Of a stretch of DNA of 64,000 nucleotides, positions 27,290 to 37,208 are shown in pieces. Source of the DNA: Streptomyces thermolilacinus SPC6 (GTDB taxonomy: Bacteria > Actinomycetota > Actinomycetes > Streptomycetales > Streptomycetaceae); assembly GCF_000478605.2 (NCBI RefSeq), contig NZ_ASHX02000001.1:2457895-2521894 (forward strand), given 5' to 3'. Numbering within the stretch: the stretch's first letter is position 1; each line of letters starts with the position of its first letter. Below the pieces are notes generated by a model, which was not told the origin of the DNA, searched no databases, and saw only the letters and a program-made list of their open reading frames with translations. A program made the position numbers and the translations under genes.

Positions 27290-28126
27290 TCAGGCGAGGG
27301 GGTCCGGGGCGGCCGTGACGCCCAGCTCGGCGAGCTTCGCCTTGCCGCCGTCGGGGGCGGTGAGGACCAGCGGGCCGTCCTCGGTCAGGGCTACCGAGTG
27401 CTCCCAGTGCGAGGACCAGGTGCCGTCCGTCGTGATGACGGTCCAGTCGTCCTCCAGGACCTCCGTGCGCGGCGTACCGAGGGACACCATGGGCTCGATG
27501 GCCAGGCAGAAGCCGGGGACCAGCCGGGGGCCCTTGCCGCGCTTGCGGGACACGTAGTTCAGCAGGTGCGGGTCCATGTGCATCTCGCTGCCGATGCCGT
27601 GGCCGCCGTAGTCCTCGATGATCCCGTACTTGCCGCCGCCCGGCTTCGGCTGGCGGCGGATGTACGTCTCGATGGCGCGGGAGATGTCCACCAGGCGGTT
27701 GCCGTTCTTCATCGCGGCGATGCCGGCCCACATGGACTCCTCGGTCACCCGCGACAGCTCCAGCAGCTCCGGCGCGTGCCCGGACCCGACGAACGCCGTG
27801 TACGCGGCGTCGCCGTGCCAGCCGTCCACGATGGCGCCCGCGTCGATGGAGATGATGTCGCCGTCCTTGAGGACGACCTCGTCGCTGGGGATGCCGTGGA
27901 CGACGACCTCGTTCACGGAGGTGCAGATGGTCGCGGGGAAGCCGCCGTACCCGAGGAAGTTCGACTTGGCGCCGTGCTCGGCGATGACCTTGCGGGCGGC
28001 CTCGTCCAGGTCCTTGGTGGTGGCGCCGGGGACGGCCACCTCGCGCGTCGCCGCGTGGATGGCCGCGACGACCAGCCCCGCCTCGCGCATCTTCGCGATC
28101 TGCTCCGGGGTCTTGATCTGCACCAT
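27290..28126 (-). CDS. map: type I methionine aminopeptidase
   Basis: 278 residues. Removes the initiator Met co-translationally. The pita-bread fold starts at KTPEQIAKMREAGLVVAAIH. Metal ligands are visible in DGDIISIDAGAIVDGWHGD (two Asp), GGHGIGSEMH (His), CLAIEPMV (Glu) and WEHSVALTEDG (Glu). It follows adk in gene order, but a strong hairpin at 28262-28302 separates them, so an own promoter is likely. Short GGGGACTGC direct repeats precede the start. Confidence 0.97.
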   Translation of the reverse strand: MVQIKTPEQIAKMREAGLVVAAIHAATREVAVPGATTKDLDEAARKVIAEHGAKSNFLGYGGFPATICTSVNEVVVHGIPSDEVVLKDGDIISIDAGAIVDGWHGDAAYTAFVGSGHAPELLELSRVTEESMWAGIAAMKNGNRLVDISRAIETYIRRQPKPGGGKYGIIEDYGGHGIGSEMHMDPHLLNYVSRKRGKGPRLVPGFCLAIEPMVSLGTPRTEVLEDDWTVITTDGTWSSHWEHSVALTEDGPLVLTAPDGGKAKLAELGVTAAPDPLA

Positions 28127-28261
28127 GACGGCAAACGCCTTTCTCGGACTGCGGGGACTGCGGGGACTGCTCGGGGACTACTGGACGGCTGGACCGCCGC
28201 TCCACGGCCTCCGGGAAGGCCGGGCCCTCGGTACCACGATACGGGCGGGCCCGCGCCAACG

Positions 28262-28302
28262 GCTTCGGCCGCGGCACCCGGTACGGGCACCGCGGCCGAA
28301 GC
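28262..28302 (-). terminator. secY-adk terminator
   Basis: 13-bp perfect stem GCTTCGGCCGCGG / CCGCGGCCGAAGC; the 15-nt loop holds an inner CCCG/CGGG pairing. Starts 28 nt after the adk stop. Confidence 0.78.
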
Positions 28303-28329
28303 GCGGAACGTGCGGCAGGTCGGCGGGGC

Positions 28330-28989
28330 CTACGCGGCGTGCTCGCCGCGCAGCGCCGCCATGGCCCGGTCGGTCACCTCGTTGACCTTGCCGAGCGCGG
28401 AGATCGTCACCACGAGGCCCTGGGCCCGGTAGTGGTCGATGATCGGCTCGGTCTGCGTGTGGTAGACCTCGAGCCGCGTGCGGACGGTCTCCTCGGAGTC
28501 GTCGTCACGCTGGTACAGCTCGCCGCCGCAGACGTCGCAGACGCCGGCCTGCTTCGGCGGGGAGTACGTCACGTGGAAGACGTGCGCGCTGTCGTTGCGG
28601 CAGATGCGGCGGCCGGCGATCCGCTTGACGACCTCGTCCTCCGGGACCTCCAGGTCCAGGACGGCGTCGAGCTTCATGTCGGCGGCCTCGAGCATCGTGT
28701 CGAGCGCCTTGGCCTGGGCGACGTTGCGCGGGAAGCCGTCCAGCAGGAAGCCGTGCTCGGCGTCCGGCTGCTCCATGCGGTCCTTGGCCATCCCGATCGT
28801 GACCTCGTCGGGCACCAGGTTGCCGGCGTCCATGTACGCCTTGGCCTGCTTGCCCAGCTCCGTGCCCTGACTGATGTTTGCCCGGAACAGGTCACCCGTG
28901 GAGATGTGCGGAATCGACAGATTCCCGGCAAGGAACGCGGCCTGCGTTCCCTTGCCCGCACCGGGTGGTCCGACGAGGACGATTCGCAT
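28330..28989 (-). CDS. adk: adenylate kinase
   Basis: 219 residues. P-loop [17 protein letters not shown], substrate loop [13 protein letters not shown] and [13 protein letters not shown] are intact. The LID ([14 protein letters not shown]...[16 protein letters not shown]) carries three Cys and a His in positions that could bind zinc, as in many Gram-positive enzymes. ATG 28989 overlaps the secY stop by one base (TGATG), so the two are translationally coupled. Confidence 0.97.
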   Translation of the reverse strand: MRIVLVGPPGAGKGTQAAFLAGNLSIPHISTGDLFRANISQGTELGKQAKAYMDAGNLVPDEVTIGMAKDRMEQPDAEHGFLLDGFPRNVAQAKALDTMLEAADMKLDAVLDLEVPEDEVVKRIAGRRICRNDSAHVFHVTYSPPKQAGVCDVCGGELYQRDDDSEETVRTRLEVYHTQTEPIIDHYRAQGLVVTISALGKVNEVTDRAMAALRGEHAA

Positions 28990-30308
28990 CAGCGGAGGAA
29001 CCCTTCGTAATTGCGCTGCTGGAGCTGGCTCTCGATCTGCTTCACGGTCTCCAGCCCCACACCCACGATGATGAGGATGCTCGTCCCGCCGAACGGGAAG
29101 TTGGCGTTCGCACCGCCGAAGCCCGCCAACGCCATCGTCGGCACAAGAGCGATCAGACCCAGATACAGCGAGCCGGGCCAAGTGATCCGGTTGAGCACGT
29201 AGCTCAAGTACTCAGCAGTAGGTCGACCGGCCCGGATACCCGGGATGAAGCCACCATACTTCTTCATGTTGTCGGCCACTTCCTCGGGGTTGAAGGAGAT
29301 GGCCACATAGAAGAAGGCGAAGAACACGATGAGGAAGAAGTAGATCACCGTGTGGATGGGCTTGCCGTCCACCAAATGCTGCTGAATCCAGGCAGACCAC
29401 CCCGAGGTGCTGTTGCCCGCGAACTGGACGATCAGGATCGGGATGTAGAGCAGCGACGAGGCGAAGATGACGGGAATCACACCCGCCTGGTTCACCTTGA
29501 GCGGGATGTACGTCGAGGTGCCGCCGTACGAGCGGCGGCCGATCATGCGCTTCGCGTACTGGACCGGGATGCGGCGCTGGGCCTGCTCGACGAAGACCAC
29601 CAGGGCGACCATCACGAAGCCGATCAGGATGACCGTGCCGAACTCGATCCAGCCCTTGGCGAGCTTGCCGCTCTCCTTGATGGCCCACAGGGAGCCGGGG
29701 AAGCCGGCGGCGATCGAGATGAACATCAGGATCGACATGCCGTTGCCGACGCCGCGGTCGGTGATCAGCTCACCGAGCCACATGACGAGGGCGGTGCCGG
29801 CGGTCATGGTGATGACCATGACGACGATGGTGAAGATCGACTGGTCGGGGACGATCTGGCTGGCGACGCTGCATCCGGTGAACAGCGCACCGCTCTTCGC
29901 GGTGGCGACCAGGCCGGTGCCCTGGAGGATGGCCAGGGCGACGGTCAGGTAGCGCGTGTACTGCGTGATCTTCGCCTGCCCGGACTGGCCCTCCTTCTTC
30001 AGGGCCTCGAGGCGCGGGATGACCACGGTCAGCAGCTGAAGGATGATGCTCGCCGTGATGTACGGCATGATGCCGAGCGCGAAGATGGTGATCTGCAGCA
30101 GGGCACCACCGCTGAACATGTCCATCAGGCCGAGCAGGTTGTTGTTGCCCTGCTGGGCCTGCTTGACACATTGCTGGACGTTCTCGTAGTCCACACCGGG
30201 AACGGGGATGTGCGCACCGAGCCGGTAGAGCACGATGATGCCGAACGTGAAGAGCAGCTTCTTACGCAGGTCGGGCGTCTTGAACGCCCGGGCGAACGCG
30301 GTGAGCAC
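28989..30308 (-). CDS. secY: preprotein translocase subunit SecY
   Basis: 439 residues with ten predicted membrane helices, the channel of the Sec translocase. Recognisable regions are [20 protein letters not shown] (helix 1), [23 protein letters not shown] (plug/helix 2), FAYWTGM-opposite cytoplasmic loops such as [12 protein letters not shown], and the C-terminal [12 protein letters not shown] tail. It is separated from rplO by 1.55 kb, while in most bacteria they nearly touch. A leader hairpin sits 70-100 nt upstream. Confidence 0.98.
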   Translation of the reverse strand: MLTAFARAFKTPDLRKKLLFTFGIIVLYRLGAHIPVPGVDYENVQQCVKQAQQGNNNLLGLMDMFSGGALLQITIFALGIMPYITASIILQLLTVVIPRLEALKKEGQSGQAKITQYTRYLTVALAILQGTGLVATAKSGALFTGCSVASQIVPDQSIFTIVVMVITMTAGTALVMWLGELITDRGVGNGMSILMFISIAAGFPGSLWAIKESGKLAKGWIEFGTVILIGFVMVALVVFVEQAQRRIPVQYAKRMIGRRSYGGTSTYIPLKVNQAGVIPVIFASSLLYIPILIVQFAGNSTSGWSAWIQQHLVDGKPIHTVIYFFLIVFFAFFYVAISFNPEEVADNMKKYGGFIPGIRAGRPTAEYLSYVLNRITWPGSLYLGLIALVPTMALAGFGGANANFPFGGTSILIIVGVGLETVKQIESQLQQRNYEGFLR

Positions 30309-30378
30309 GGTGCCTCCTGCGACCCCCGAGCTAGCGCGTCAGAGGCGACGGGTTTGAAGAATCATCGGTTACTTGGCT

Positions 30379-30406
30379 GGGCGGACTGTGCTGGCACAGT
30401 CCGCCC
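30379..30406 (-). other. secY leader hairpin
   Basis: 12-bp perfect stem GGGCGGACTGTG / CACAGTCCGCCC with a CCAG loop on the minus strand, 71-98 nt upstream of secY. Downstream of the candidate -10, so it would be in the secY mRNA leader. It could be an attenuator or a stability element. Confidence 0.6.
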
Positions 30407-31162
30407 GAAGATTAATGGCGCCACCCTACCCGGCCAGGTGGCACACGGGAAACATCTGTAGCGCCCCACGGCCCGAACCCACGGGCCCGATCGCCCGCCG
30501 CCACCCCCACATTCACCCCCAAGCGGGACCCCCGCCCCGCTCGGGCCTCTACCACATCCCGGCCCCGGCCCCCCGCCGGGGCCCATGGCCGCCACGGTCG
30601 GTCGGGCGCGCCGCCCACGGCCGAGGACGCCCCTCGCCGGACAGTGCCACCCGGCTCAGAACCCGCGTCCCGTGCCCCCGATCGCCTCCCTCGCAAAGCC
30701 TGGGCGAGTTCCGCGTCTCTTTCCCACGACGAACATGTGCCGGTACACCGTCACCTGGTGCCGAGGGACGCCGCAGAGGGTCGCCACGCCCGTCAGGGCG
30801 ACGGCGGCGCACGGTCCCACGGGGAGGGGCCGTACGAGGCATCAGCCGCACAGGCGCGACGGGGTCCGGCCACAGGGATGGAGGCGGCTTCGGGCCGCGC
30901 GCACGCAGATCGCGCCGACGGCCACAGGAGGCACCGCCCACACGGCGCCCAGAACCGCGCAAGCGCTTCAGGCCGCGGGCACTGCGGGACCCGTGGCGGC
31001 GAACCAGCGCCCGGCCCTTGACCCCGGAAGGGCGCGGCGGCAACGACCTCCGGCCCGCAGAACGCGCAGGTGAACGGCGTCCGTACGGGGTGCGGGCTAG
31101 ACAGGGGCTTCGCCAAGGCCCGAGGAGTTCTGTCGCTCCGCACAGCCCGCCGGGCTGCGGGG

Positions 31163-31210
31163 CATCGGGGCATCGGGGCATCGGGGCATCGGGGCATCGG
31201 GGCATCGGGG
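31163..31210 (+). repeat. six tandem copies of CATCGGGG
   Basis: Exact 8-bp tandem repeat, six copies. The regularly spaced GGGG runs on the plus strand could form a G-quadruplex. Embedded in the rplO-secY spacer. Confidence 0.95.
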
Positions 31211-31340
31211 CCTGAGCGTGCTCGGGTGCTGGGCCGCGAGCGCACCCGGGCTCCGCCGAGCCGGGGCAACGGGACCGCAGCCGCCCCCGGACGACAACGG
31301 CACATCACAGCCGCGCCAGGGCACCGAAGTTGTAAGGGCC

Positions 31341-31520
31341 AAGCCGCAGAGCCACGCCGGGCACCGGGTCCACGCGCCCGGCGCCAAGCCGCAGAGCCAC
31401 GCCGGGCACCGGGTCCACGCGCCCGGCGCCAAGCCGCAGAGCCACGCCGAGCACCGGGTCCACGCGCCCGGCGCCAAGCCGCAGAGCCACGCCGAGCACC
31501 GGGTCCACGCGCCCGGCGCC
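31341..31520. repeat. four tandem copies of a 45-bp unit
   Basis: Units at 31341-31385, 31386-31430, 31431-31475 and 31476-31520. Copies 1-2 and 3-4 differ by one base (GCCGGGCA versus GCCGAGCA), so the array grew by duplication. The 45-bp period keeps all frames open on both strands, but the 15-aa peptides produced show no domain character. Confidence 0.95.
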
Positions 31521-31809
31521 GGGCCGCAGAGGGCTGCCTCAGGCGCCGGTTGATGGAGAGCGCCCCGGGCACCGGGGGCCAGACGGCACCTGGTCCCAAC
31601 GACAAAACGGCACCCGCACGCCCAACTGCCCGACGTTGACCGCCAGCACCCCGGGTGCCGGGGCGACACCCGAGCCCGAGGGCAGCCGGGCAGCCAGACG
31701 CCCGGGGGGCCAGCCGGGCACCGCCCCGCAGGGGGCGCCGGCCAGCCGGGGAGCGCCCCCGCGCCGGGGCACGTGGCCGACCGCGCGCGGGTGCCCGGCT
31801 CCGGGTATG

Positions 31810-31856
31810 GGAAAGGCCTGGTAAGGCGCCTTGCGGCGTCCTACCAGGCCTTTTCC
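31810..31856 (-). terminator. spc-operon terminator after rplO
   Basis: About 20-bp near-perfect stem: minus strand GGAAAAGGCCTGGTAGGACG pairs with the 3' arm ending in CCTTTCC, loop of 4 nt. It starts 5 nt after the rplO stop. Confidence 0.88.
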
Positions 31857-31861
31857 GGGGC

Positions 31862-32317
31862 TCAGACGAGCTCGGTGACCGTACCGCCAGCGGCGGTGAT
31901 CTTCTCCTTGGCGGAGCCGGAGACGGCGTCGACCGTCACCTGCAGCGCCACGGAGACCTCGCCCTGACCCAGCACCTTGACGAGCTGGTTCTTGCGAACC
32001 GCGCCCTTGGCGACCAGGTCGGCGACCGTCACCTCGCCACCCTCGGGGTAGAGGGCAGCGAGCTTGTCCAGGTTCACGACCTGGTACTCGGTCTTGAACG
32101 GGTTCTTGAAGCCCTTCAGCTTCGGGAGGCGCATGTGCAGCGGCATCTGGCCGCCCTCGAAGCGCTCCGGAACCTGGTAGCGGGCCTTCGTGCCCTTGGT
32201 ACCACGACCGGCCGTCTTACCCTTCGACGCCTCACCACGACCCACACGGGTCTTGGCGGTCTTGGCGCCCGGGGCGGGACGGAGGTTGTGGATCTTCAGC
32301 GGGTTGTTCTCCGCCAT
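31862..32317 (-). CDS. rplO: 50S ribosomal protein L15
   Basis: 151 residues. The N-terminal extended region [32 protein letters not shown] threads into 23S rRNA; the globular part ends in [23 protein letters not shown]. Last gene of the spc operon here, because a strong terminator follows and secY is 1.55 kb away. Confidence 0.98.
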   Translation of the reverse strand: MAENNPLKIHNLRPAPGAKTAKTRVGRGEASKGKTAGRGTKGTKARYQVPERFEGGQMPLHMRLPKLKGFKNPFKTEYQVVNLDKLAALYPEGGEVTVADLVAKGAVRKNQLVKVLGQGEVSVALQVTVDAVSGSAKEKITAAGGTVTELV

Positions 32318-32319
32318 GA

Positions 32320-32502
32320 TCAGTCGACCTCCTCGACCGTCACGAGGTGGCGGACGGTGTGCACCATGCCGCGGAACTCGGGGCGGTCCTCCTTGACGAC
32401 CACGTCACCCAGGCGCTTGAGGCCCAGGGTACGCAGCGTGTCGCGGTGGTTCTGCTTGCTGCCGATGTACGACTTCGTCTGCGTGATCTTGAGGCGAGCC
32501 AT
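32320..32502 (-). CDS. rpmD: 50S ribosomal protein L30
   Basis: 60 residues: [40 protein letters not shown]. The ATG overlaps the rpsE stop by one base (TAATG), so it is translationally coupled. Confidence 0.98.
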   Translation of the reverse strand: MARLKITQTKSYIGSKQNHRDTLRTLGLKRLGDVVVKEDRPEFRGMVHTVRHLVTVEEVD

Positions 32503-33107
32503 TACGCACCCACCCCGGCACGCGCACGCAGCAGAGCCGCGGGGGCGACGTCCTCGAGCGGCAGACCGCGGCGGGCCGCGATCTCCTCGGGACGCTGCAG
32601 GCCCTTCAGGGCCTCCACGGTCGCGTGCACGATGTTGATCGCGTTGTCGGAGCCGAGCGACTTCGACAGGATGTCGTGAACGCCGGCGCACTCGAGCACG
32701 GCACGCACCGGGCCACCGGCGATAACACCGGTACCGGGGGAAGCCGGCTTGAGCAGGACGACGCCCGCGGCCTTCTCACCCTGGATCGGGTGCGGGATGG
32801 TGCCCTGGATACGGGGGACCTTGAAGAAGTGCTTCTTGGCCTCCTCAACACCCTTGGCGATGGCGGCCGGCACCTCCTTGGCCTTGCCGTAACCGACACC
32901 CACGGTGCCGTCACCGTCGCCCACCACGACCAGCGCGGTGAAGCTGAAGCGACGACCACCCTTCACAACCTTGGCGACGCGGTTGATCGCGACAACGCGC
33001 TCAACGTACGCGGTCTTCTCGGCGGCAGCAGCGCCGCCGTCACGGCCCTTCCGGTCCCGCCGCTCGCCGCCACCGGCACCGCTTCCGCGGCGCTGGGGTC
33101 CAGCCAT
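32502..33107 (-). CDS. rpsE: 30S ribosomal protein S5
   Basis: 201 residues. The double-stranded RNA-binding part contains [32 protein letters not shown]. Its loop residues (KVVKGGRR) are of the wild-type kind, where spectinomycin-resistance changes occur. The N-terminal 25 residues are a Gly/Arg-rich actinobacterial extension ([20 protein letters not shown]). Followed directly by rpmD. Confidence 0.98.
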   Translation of the reverse strand: MAGPQRRGSGAGGGERRDRKGRDGGAAAAEKTAYVERVVAINRVAKVVKGGRRFSFTALVVVGDGDGTVGVGYGKAKEVPAAIAKGVEEAKKHFFKVPRIQGTIPHPIQGEKAAGVVLLKPASPGTGVIAGGPVRAVLECAGVHDILSKSLGSDNAINIVHATVEALKGLQRPEEIAARRGLPLEDVAPAALLRARAGVGA

Positions 33108-33148
33108 TGGAATTACCTCTCTCTGTATCCGCTAGCTACGGAACCGGC

Positions 33149-33532
33149 TCAGAACTTCAGGCCGGCTTCGCGGGCGGCGTCCGCCAGGGCGGCGATGCGC
33201 CCGGCGTACCTGTTGCCGCCACGGTCGAACACGACAGCCTCGACACCGGCGGCCTTGGCACGCTCGGCGACGAGCTTGCCGACCTGCTGGGCCTTCGCCG
33301 ACTTGTCGCCTTCGCCGCCGCGGATGGACGCGTCCAGGGTCGACGCCGACGCCACGGTGTGACCCGCGATGTCGTCGATGACCTGGGCGGTGATCCCACG
33401 GTTGGACCGGGTGACGACCAGGCGCGGACGCTCAGCGGTACCCGAGACCTTCTTCCGGATGCGGATGTGGCGACGCTTCAGAGCAGCGCCCTTGTAGGCC
33501 TTGCCCTTGGCAATCTTCACGCCGTATGCCAT
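33149..33532 (-). CDS. rplR: 50S ribosomal protein L18
   Basis: 127 residues, 5S rRNA-binding protein: [44 protein letters not shown] and [25 protein letters not shown] are conserved. 41 nt before rpsE, 3 nt after rplF. Confidence 0.98.
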   Translation of the reverse strand: MAYGVKIAKGKAYKGAALKRRHIRIRKKVSGTAERPRLVVTRSNRGITAQVIDDIAGHTVASASTLDASIRGGEGDKSAKAQQVGKLVAERAKAAGVEAVVFDRGGNRYAGRIAALADAAREAGLKF

Positions 33533-33535
33533 GGC

Positions 33536-34075
33536 TTACTTACCAGCCTTTCCGACCTTGCGGCGGATGACCTCGCCCGCGTACTTCACGCCCTTGGCCT
33601 TGTACGGGTCGGGCTTGCGCAGCTTGCGGATGTTCGCGGCGACCTCGCCGACCTTCTGCTTGTCGATGCCCTCGACCGAGAACTTGGTCGGCGACTCGAC
33701 CTTGAACGAGATGCCCTCGGGCGCCTCGACGAGGATCGGGTGGCTGTAGCCGAGCTGGAACTCCAGGTTGGAGCCCTTCGCGGCAACGCGGTAACCGACA
33801 CCGCTGATCTCGAGCGCCTTCGTGTACCCCTGGGTCACACCGGTGATCATGTTGGCCACCAGCGTGCGGGACAGGCCGTGAAGGGCCTTGTTCTGACGCT
33901 CATCGTTGGGGCGGGTGACGTTCAGAACGCCGTCCTCACCCTTGACGATCTCGATCGGCGCGGCGACGGTGTGGCTCAGGGTGCCCTTGGGGCCCTTCAC
34001 CTCGACCGTACGGCCATCGATGGTGACGTCCACGCCGGCGGGAACCGTGATGGGGAGCTTGCCGATACGCGACAT
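33536..34075 (-). CDS. rplF: 50S ribosomal protein L6
   Basis: 179 residues: [40 protein letters not shown] and the C-terminal signature [25 protein letters not shown]. Binds 23S helix 97 near the factor-binding centre. Confidence 0.98.
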   Translation of the reverse strand: MSRIGKLPITVPAGVDVTIDGRTVEVKGPKGTLSHTVAAPIEIVKGEDGVLNVTRPNDERQNKALHGLSRTLVANMITGVTQGYTKALEISGVGYRVAAKGSNLEFQLGYSHPILVEAPEGISFKVESPTKFSVEGIDKQKVGEVAANIRKLRKPDPYKAKGVKYAGEVIRRKVGKAGK

Positions 34076-34096
34076 TGGCTTTTCCTCCGTTCCCGA

Positions 34097-34495
34097 CTAC
34101 CAGACGTAGGCGAGGACTTCCCCACCCACGCCCTTCTTCTGCGCCTGCTGGCCGGTCAGGAGACCATGGGACGTGGAGATGATCGCCACGCCCAGGCCGC
34201 CGAGAACCTTCGGCAGGTTGGTGGACTTCGCGTAGACCCGGAGACCGGGCTTCGAGATCCGCTTGATGCCCGCGATGGAGCGCTCGCGGTTCGGGCCGAA
34301 CTTCAGCTCGAGGACGAGGTTCTTGCCGACCTCGGCGTCCTCGACCTTCCAGCCCGTGATGAAGCCCTCCTGCTTGAGGATCTCCGCGATGTGAGACTTG
34401 ATCTTGCTGTGCGGCATCGTCACGGTGTCGTGGTACGCCGAGTTCGCGTTCCGCAGACGCGTAAGCATGTCTGCGATCGGATCAGTCATGGTCAT
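34097..34495 (-). CDS. rpsH: 30S ribosomal protein S8
   Basis: 132 residues: [70 protein letters not shown]. In E. coli S8 represses the spc operon; whether that holds here is unknown. It is separated from rpsN by a 237-nt spacer. Confidence 0.98.
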   Translation of the reverse strand: MTMTDPIADMLTRLRNANSAYHDTVTMPHSKIKSHIAEILKQEGFITGWKVEDAEVGKNLVLELKFGPNRERSIAGIKRISKPGLRVYAKSTNLPKVLGGLGVAIISTSHGLLTGQQAQKKGVGGEVLAYVW

Positions 34496-34732
34496 GAATT
34501 GGCCTTCGGCCTCTCTCGCCGGGGTTTCCTGTATGCGCCATCCCTCTCCCCACTCATGGGCGGGACGGGTGCGGTGCGGGGACCTACGGCGTAGTAAGCG
34601 TTATCTAGCGGGGTTCGGCCCGCGGGCGTCCGGGCGGCAGGCGCCCAACCCCACAAGCCTACGTCATGTGGGGAGGGGCCCCTGCCGACCGGTCTGCTTA
34701 CCGAGAGCCTGGCATCAACCCAACTGGGTTGA
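34496..34732 (-). other. rpsN-rpsH intergenic spacer with hairpins
   Basis: 237 nt, long for the middle of an rp operon. Two stems are visible: ATCAACCC-AACT-GGGTTGAT at 34714-34733, which overlaps the rpsN stop, and CCCCACA / TGTGGGG at 34649-34673. A TA-richer stretch at about 34590-34610 could hold a promoter for the distal genes, but no clear hexamer pair is seen. Confidence 0.45.
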
Positions 34733-34918
34733 TTACCAGGAGCTCTTGGTCACGCCCGGCAGCTCGCCACGGTGAGCCATCTCACGGAGGCACACGCGGC
34801 ACAGGCCGAACTTGCGGTAGACGGAGTGGGGCCGGCCGCAGCGCTGGCAGCGGGTGTACGCGCGCACACCGAACTTCGGCTTGCGGGCGGCCTTAGCGAT
34901 CAGAGCCTTCTTCGCCAC
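34733..34918 (-). CDS. rpsN: 30S ribosomal protein S14 type Z
   Basis: 61 residues from GTG 34918. Zinc-binding form with Cys24-x2-Cys27 and Cys40-x2-Cys43 ([25 protein letters not shown]). Between rplE and rpsH as usual; a zinc-free S14 elsewhere in the genome would be expected. Confidence 0.98.
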   Translation of the reverse strand: MAKKALIAKAARKPKFGVRAYTRCQRCGRPHSVYRKFGLCRVCLREMAHRGELPGVTKSSW

Positions 34919-34920
34919 GG

Positions 34921-35478
34921 TCAGTTCTCCTTGAACGGGAAGCCGAGGTGACGGAGGAGGGCACGACCCTCGTCGTCGTTGGTCGCCGTGGTGACCACGG
35001 TGATGTCCATGCCCCGGACCCGGTCGATCTTGTCCTGGTCGATCTCGTGGAACATGACCTGCTCCGTGAGACCGAAGGTGTAGTTGCCACGGCCGTCGAA
35101 CTGCTTCGGGGACAGACCACGGAAGTCGCGGATGCGCGGAAGCGCGAGCGACAGGGTGCGGTCCAGGAACTCCCACATGCGGTCGCCACGGAGCGTGACG
35201 TGGGCACCGATCGGCTGACCCTCACGCAGCTTGAACTGCGCGATGGACTTGCGGGCCTTGGTGACGGCCGGCTTCTGACCGGTGATCGTGGTGAGGTCGC
35301 GGATGGCGCCCTCGATCAGCTTGGAGTCGCGGGCGGCGTCGCCCACACCCATGTTGACCACGATCTTGACGAGGCCCGGAACCTGCATGACGTTCTCGTA
35401 CTTGAACTCGTCACGCAGCTTGCCGACGATCTCCTCGCGGTACTTCGTCTTGAGACGCGGGGTCGTGGTGGTAGCCAT
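34921..35478 (-). CDS. rplE: 50S ribosomal protein L5
   Basis: 185 residues, 5S rRNA-binding: [73 protein letters not shown]. The start overlaps the rplX stop by one base (TGATG). Confidence 0.98.
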   Translation of the reverse strand: MATTTTPRLKTKYREEIVGKLRDEFKYENVMQVPGLVKIVVNMGVGDAARDSKLIEGAIRDLTTITGQKPAVTKARKSIAQFKLREGQPIGAHVTLRGDRMWEFLDRTLSLALPRIRDFRGLSPKQFDGRGNYTFGLTEQVMFHEIDQDKIDRVRGMDITVVTTATNDDEGRALLRHLGFPFKEN

Positions 35479-35801
35479 CAGATGTCCTCACCCGTCCGCT
35501 TGGCAACGCGGATCTTGTTGCCGTTCTCGTCGAAGCGGTAACCGACGCGGGTCACGACCTTCTTGCCGTCCTTCTCCACGACGAGCTGAACGTTGCTCAC
35601 GTGAATGGGGGCTTCGACCGTGACGATGCCGCCGGCCTGCGAGGCGCGGCCCGGCTGGTTCGCCTTGGTGTGCTTCTTGACCCGGTTGACACCCTCGACC
35701 AGGACGCGGTCCTCACGGGGGAAGGCCGCGATGACCTTGCCCTGCTTGCCCTTGTCCTTGCCGGTGATGACCTGGACCAGGTCACCCTTCTTGATCTTCA
35801 T
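35478..35801 (-). CDS. rplX: 50S ribosomal protein L24
   Basis: 107 residues with the KOW motif at the N-terminus ([29 protein letters not shown]) and the conserved [13 protein letters not shown]. Assembly-initiator protein binding the 5' region of 23S rRNA. 2 nt after rplN. Confidence 0.98.
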   Translation of the reverse strand: MKIKKGDLVQVITGKDKGKQGKVIAAFPREDRVLVEGVNRVKKHTKANQPGRASQAGGIVTVEAPIHVSNVQLVVEKDGKKVVTRVGYRFDENGNKIRVAKRTGEDI

Positions 35802-35803
35802 GC

Positions 35804-36172
35804 TTACAGCACCTCCGGCGCGAGCGAGATGATCTTCATGAACTTCTTCTCGCGCAGCTCACGGCCGACCGGGCCGAAGATACGGGTGCCGCGAGGGTCG
35901 CCGTCGTTCTTCAGAATGACGGCGGCGTTCTCGTCGAAGCGGATGTACGAGCCGTCCTGGCGGCGGCGCTCCTTGACGGTGCGAACGATGACCGCCTTGA
36001 CGACGTCACCCTTCTTCACGTTGCCACCGGGGATCGCGTCCTTGACGGTGGCGACGATGACGTCACCGATGCCCGCGTAGCGGCGACCGGAGCCACCGAG
36101 CACACGGATGCAAAGGATTTCCTTCGCACCAGTGTTGTCGGCGACACGCAGTCGCGACTCCTGCTGGATCAC
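35804..36172 (-). CDS. rplN: 50S ribosomal protein L14
   Basis: 122 residues: [82 protein letters not shown]. First gene of the classical spc group. It follows rpsQ after 100 nt that contain a stable hairpin. Confidence 0.98.
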   Translation of the reverse strand: MIQQESRLRVADNTGAKEILCIRVLGGSGRRYAGIGDVIVATVKDAIPGGNVKKGDVVKAVIVRTVKERRRQDGSYIRFDENAAVILKNDGDPRGTRIFGPVGRELREKKFMKIISLAPEVL

Positions 36173-36206
36173 GTCTATCTCCTGATTGTCTGCCGGTTCC
36201 CGGCGC

Positions 36207-36226
36207 CCGTGGGCGAACCCACGGGA
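36207..36226 (-). other. UUCG-capped hairpin at the S10/spc boundary
   Basis: On the minus strand CCCGTGGG-TTCG-CCCACGGG: 8-bp perfect stem with an extra-stable UUCG tetraloop, extended outward by GGCG/CGCC across a bulge. It lies between rpsQ and rplN, exactly where E. coli splits the S10 and spc operons. Confidence 0.7.
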
Positions 36227-36272
36227 CGCCGAGCCTGGCGGAACGAACCTGAAGGGTTACCCCTTCAAGTAA

Positions 36273-36560
36273 TTACTTGGCCTTCTCGAGGATCTCGACG
36301 ATGCGCCAGTGCTTCGTCGCGGACAGCGGCCGGGTCTCCATCAGGAGGACGCGGTCGCCGACGCCGGCAGCGTTCTGCTCGTCGTGGGCCTTGAGCTTGC
36401 TCGTGCTACGGATGACCTTGCCGTACAGCGCGTGCTTCTTGCGGTCCTCGACGGCGACGACGACGGTCTTGTCCATCTTGTCGCTGACGACGATGCCCTC
36501 ACGGGTCTTGCGGAAGCCTCGAGCCTCAGTGTTCGTCTCAGTCACGTTGTTCTCGCTCAT
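36273..36560 (-). CDS. rpsQ: 30S ribosomal protein S17
   Basis: 95 residues. The OB-fold core [64 protein letters not shown]. The N-terminal 15 residues are an acidic extension. The start overlaps the rpmC stop by one base. Confidence 0.98.
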   Translation of the reverse strand: MSENNVTETNTEARGFRKTREGIVVSDKMDKTVVVAVEDRKKHALYGKVIRSTSKLKAHDEQNAAGVGDRVLLMETRPLSATKHWRIVEILEKAK

Positions 36561-36784
36561 CAGGCGTTCTCCACCGTTTCGATGCCCAGCTCACGCTCGC
36601 GCATCAGGGTGTAGATCCGCGCGATGTCCTTGCGGACCGCCTTCAGACGGCCGTGGTTCTCGAGCTGTCCGGTCGCCGCCTGGAAGCGGAGGTTGAACAG
36701 CTCTTCCTTGGCCTCGCGGAGCTTCGCCAGAAGCTCCTCGTTGCCCAGCTCGCGCAGCTCGGACGCCTTGGTACCGGCCGACAT
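36560..36784 (-). CDS. rpmC: 50S ribosomal protein L29
   Basis: 74 residues from ATG 36784, which overlaps the rplP stop by one base (TGATG); the adjacent GTG 36787 is a less likely start. [51 protein letters not shown] is a normal L29. Sits at the peptide exit, where signal-recognition and trigger factors dock. Confidence 0.97.
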   Translation of the reverse strand: MSAGTKASELRELGNEELLAKLREAKEELFNLRFQAATGQLENHGRLKAVRKDIARIYTLMRERELGIETVENA

Positions 36785-37203
36785 CACGCTTCACCTGCCT
36801 CGCGCTTGACGATCCGGCACTTCATCGGCAGCTTGTGGGCCGCGCGGGTCAGCGCCTCACGGGCGATCTTCTCGTTGGGGTACGACAGCTCGAACATGAC
36901 GCGTCCGGGCTTGACGTTGGCGATCCACCACTCCGGAGAACCCTTACCGGAACCCATGCGGGTCTCGGCGGGCTTCTTGGTGAGCGGACGGTCCGGGTAG
37001 ATGTTGATCCAGACCTTGCCGCCACGCTTGATGTGGCGGGTCATGGCGATACGAGCCGCTTCGATCTGGCGGTTCGTGACGTACGCCGGGGTCAGCGCCT
37101 GGATGCCGTACTCGCCGAACGCAACCTGCGTGCCACCCTTGGACATGCCGTTGCGCTTGGGGTGGTGCTGCTTGCGGTGCTTGACCCTACGGGGGATCAG
37201 CAT
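36784..37203 (-). CDS. rplP: 50S ribosomal protein L16
   Basis: 139 residues: [69 protein letters not shown]. Organises the A-site tRNA arm and the peptidyl-transferase surroundings. 5 nt after rpsC. Confidence 0.98.
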   Translation of the reverse strand: MLIPRRVKHRKQHHPKRNGMSKGGTQVAFGEYGIQALTPAYVTNRQIEAARIAMTRHIKRGGKVWINIYPDRPLTKKPAETRMGSGKGSPEWWIANVKPGRVMFELSYPNEKIAREALTRAAHKLPMKCRIVKREAGEA

Positions 37204-37208
37204 TTCGG

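Larger units (their letters stand above)
30309..31861 (-). other. 1.55-kb non-coding spacer between rplO and secY
   Basis: No frame in this interval shows a recognisable protein: all are Arg/Pro/Ala-rich GC artefacts without motifs or credible ribosome-binding sites. From left to right it contains a possible secY -10 (TAGGGT, minus strand, 30423-30428), the leader hairpin at 30379-30406, GC-rich unique sequence, six 8-bp repeats (31163-31210), four 45-bp repeats (31341-31520), and the rplO terminator (31810-31856). It separates the spc operon from secY-adk into two transcription units. Confidence 0.7.

Noticed and set aside
31163..31520. CRISPR array
   Set aside because: The units are direct tandem repeats without spacers, and no cas genes are present.
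30549..31639. Several 190-270 codon open frames in the rplO-secY spacer
   Set aside because: They arise from the 45-bp and 8-bp repeats and GC bias; no ribosome-binding site, domain or sensible composition.
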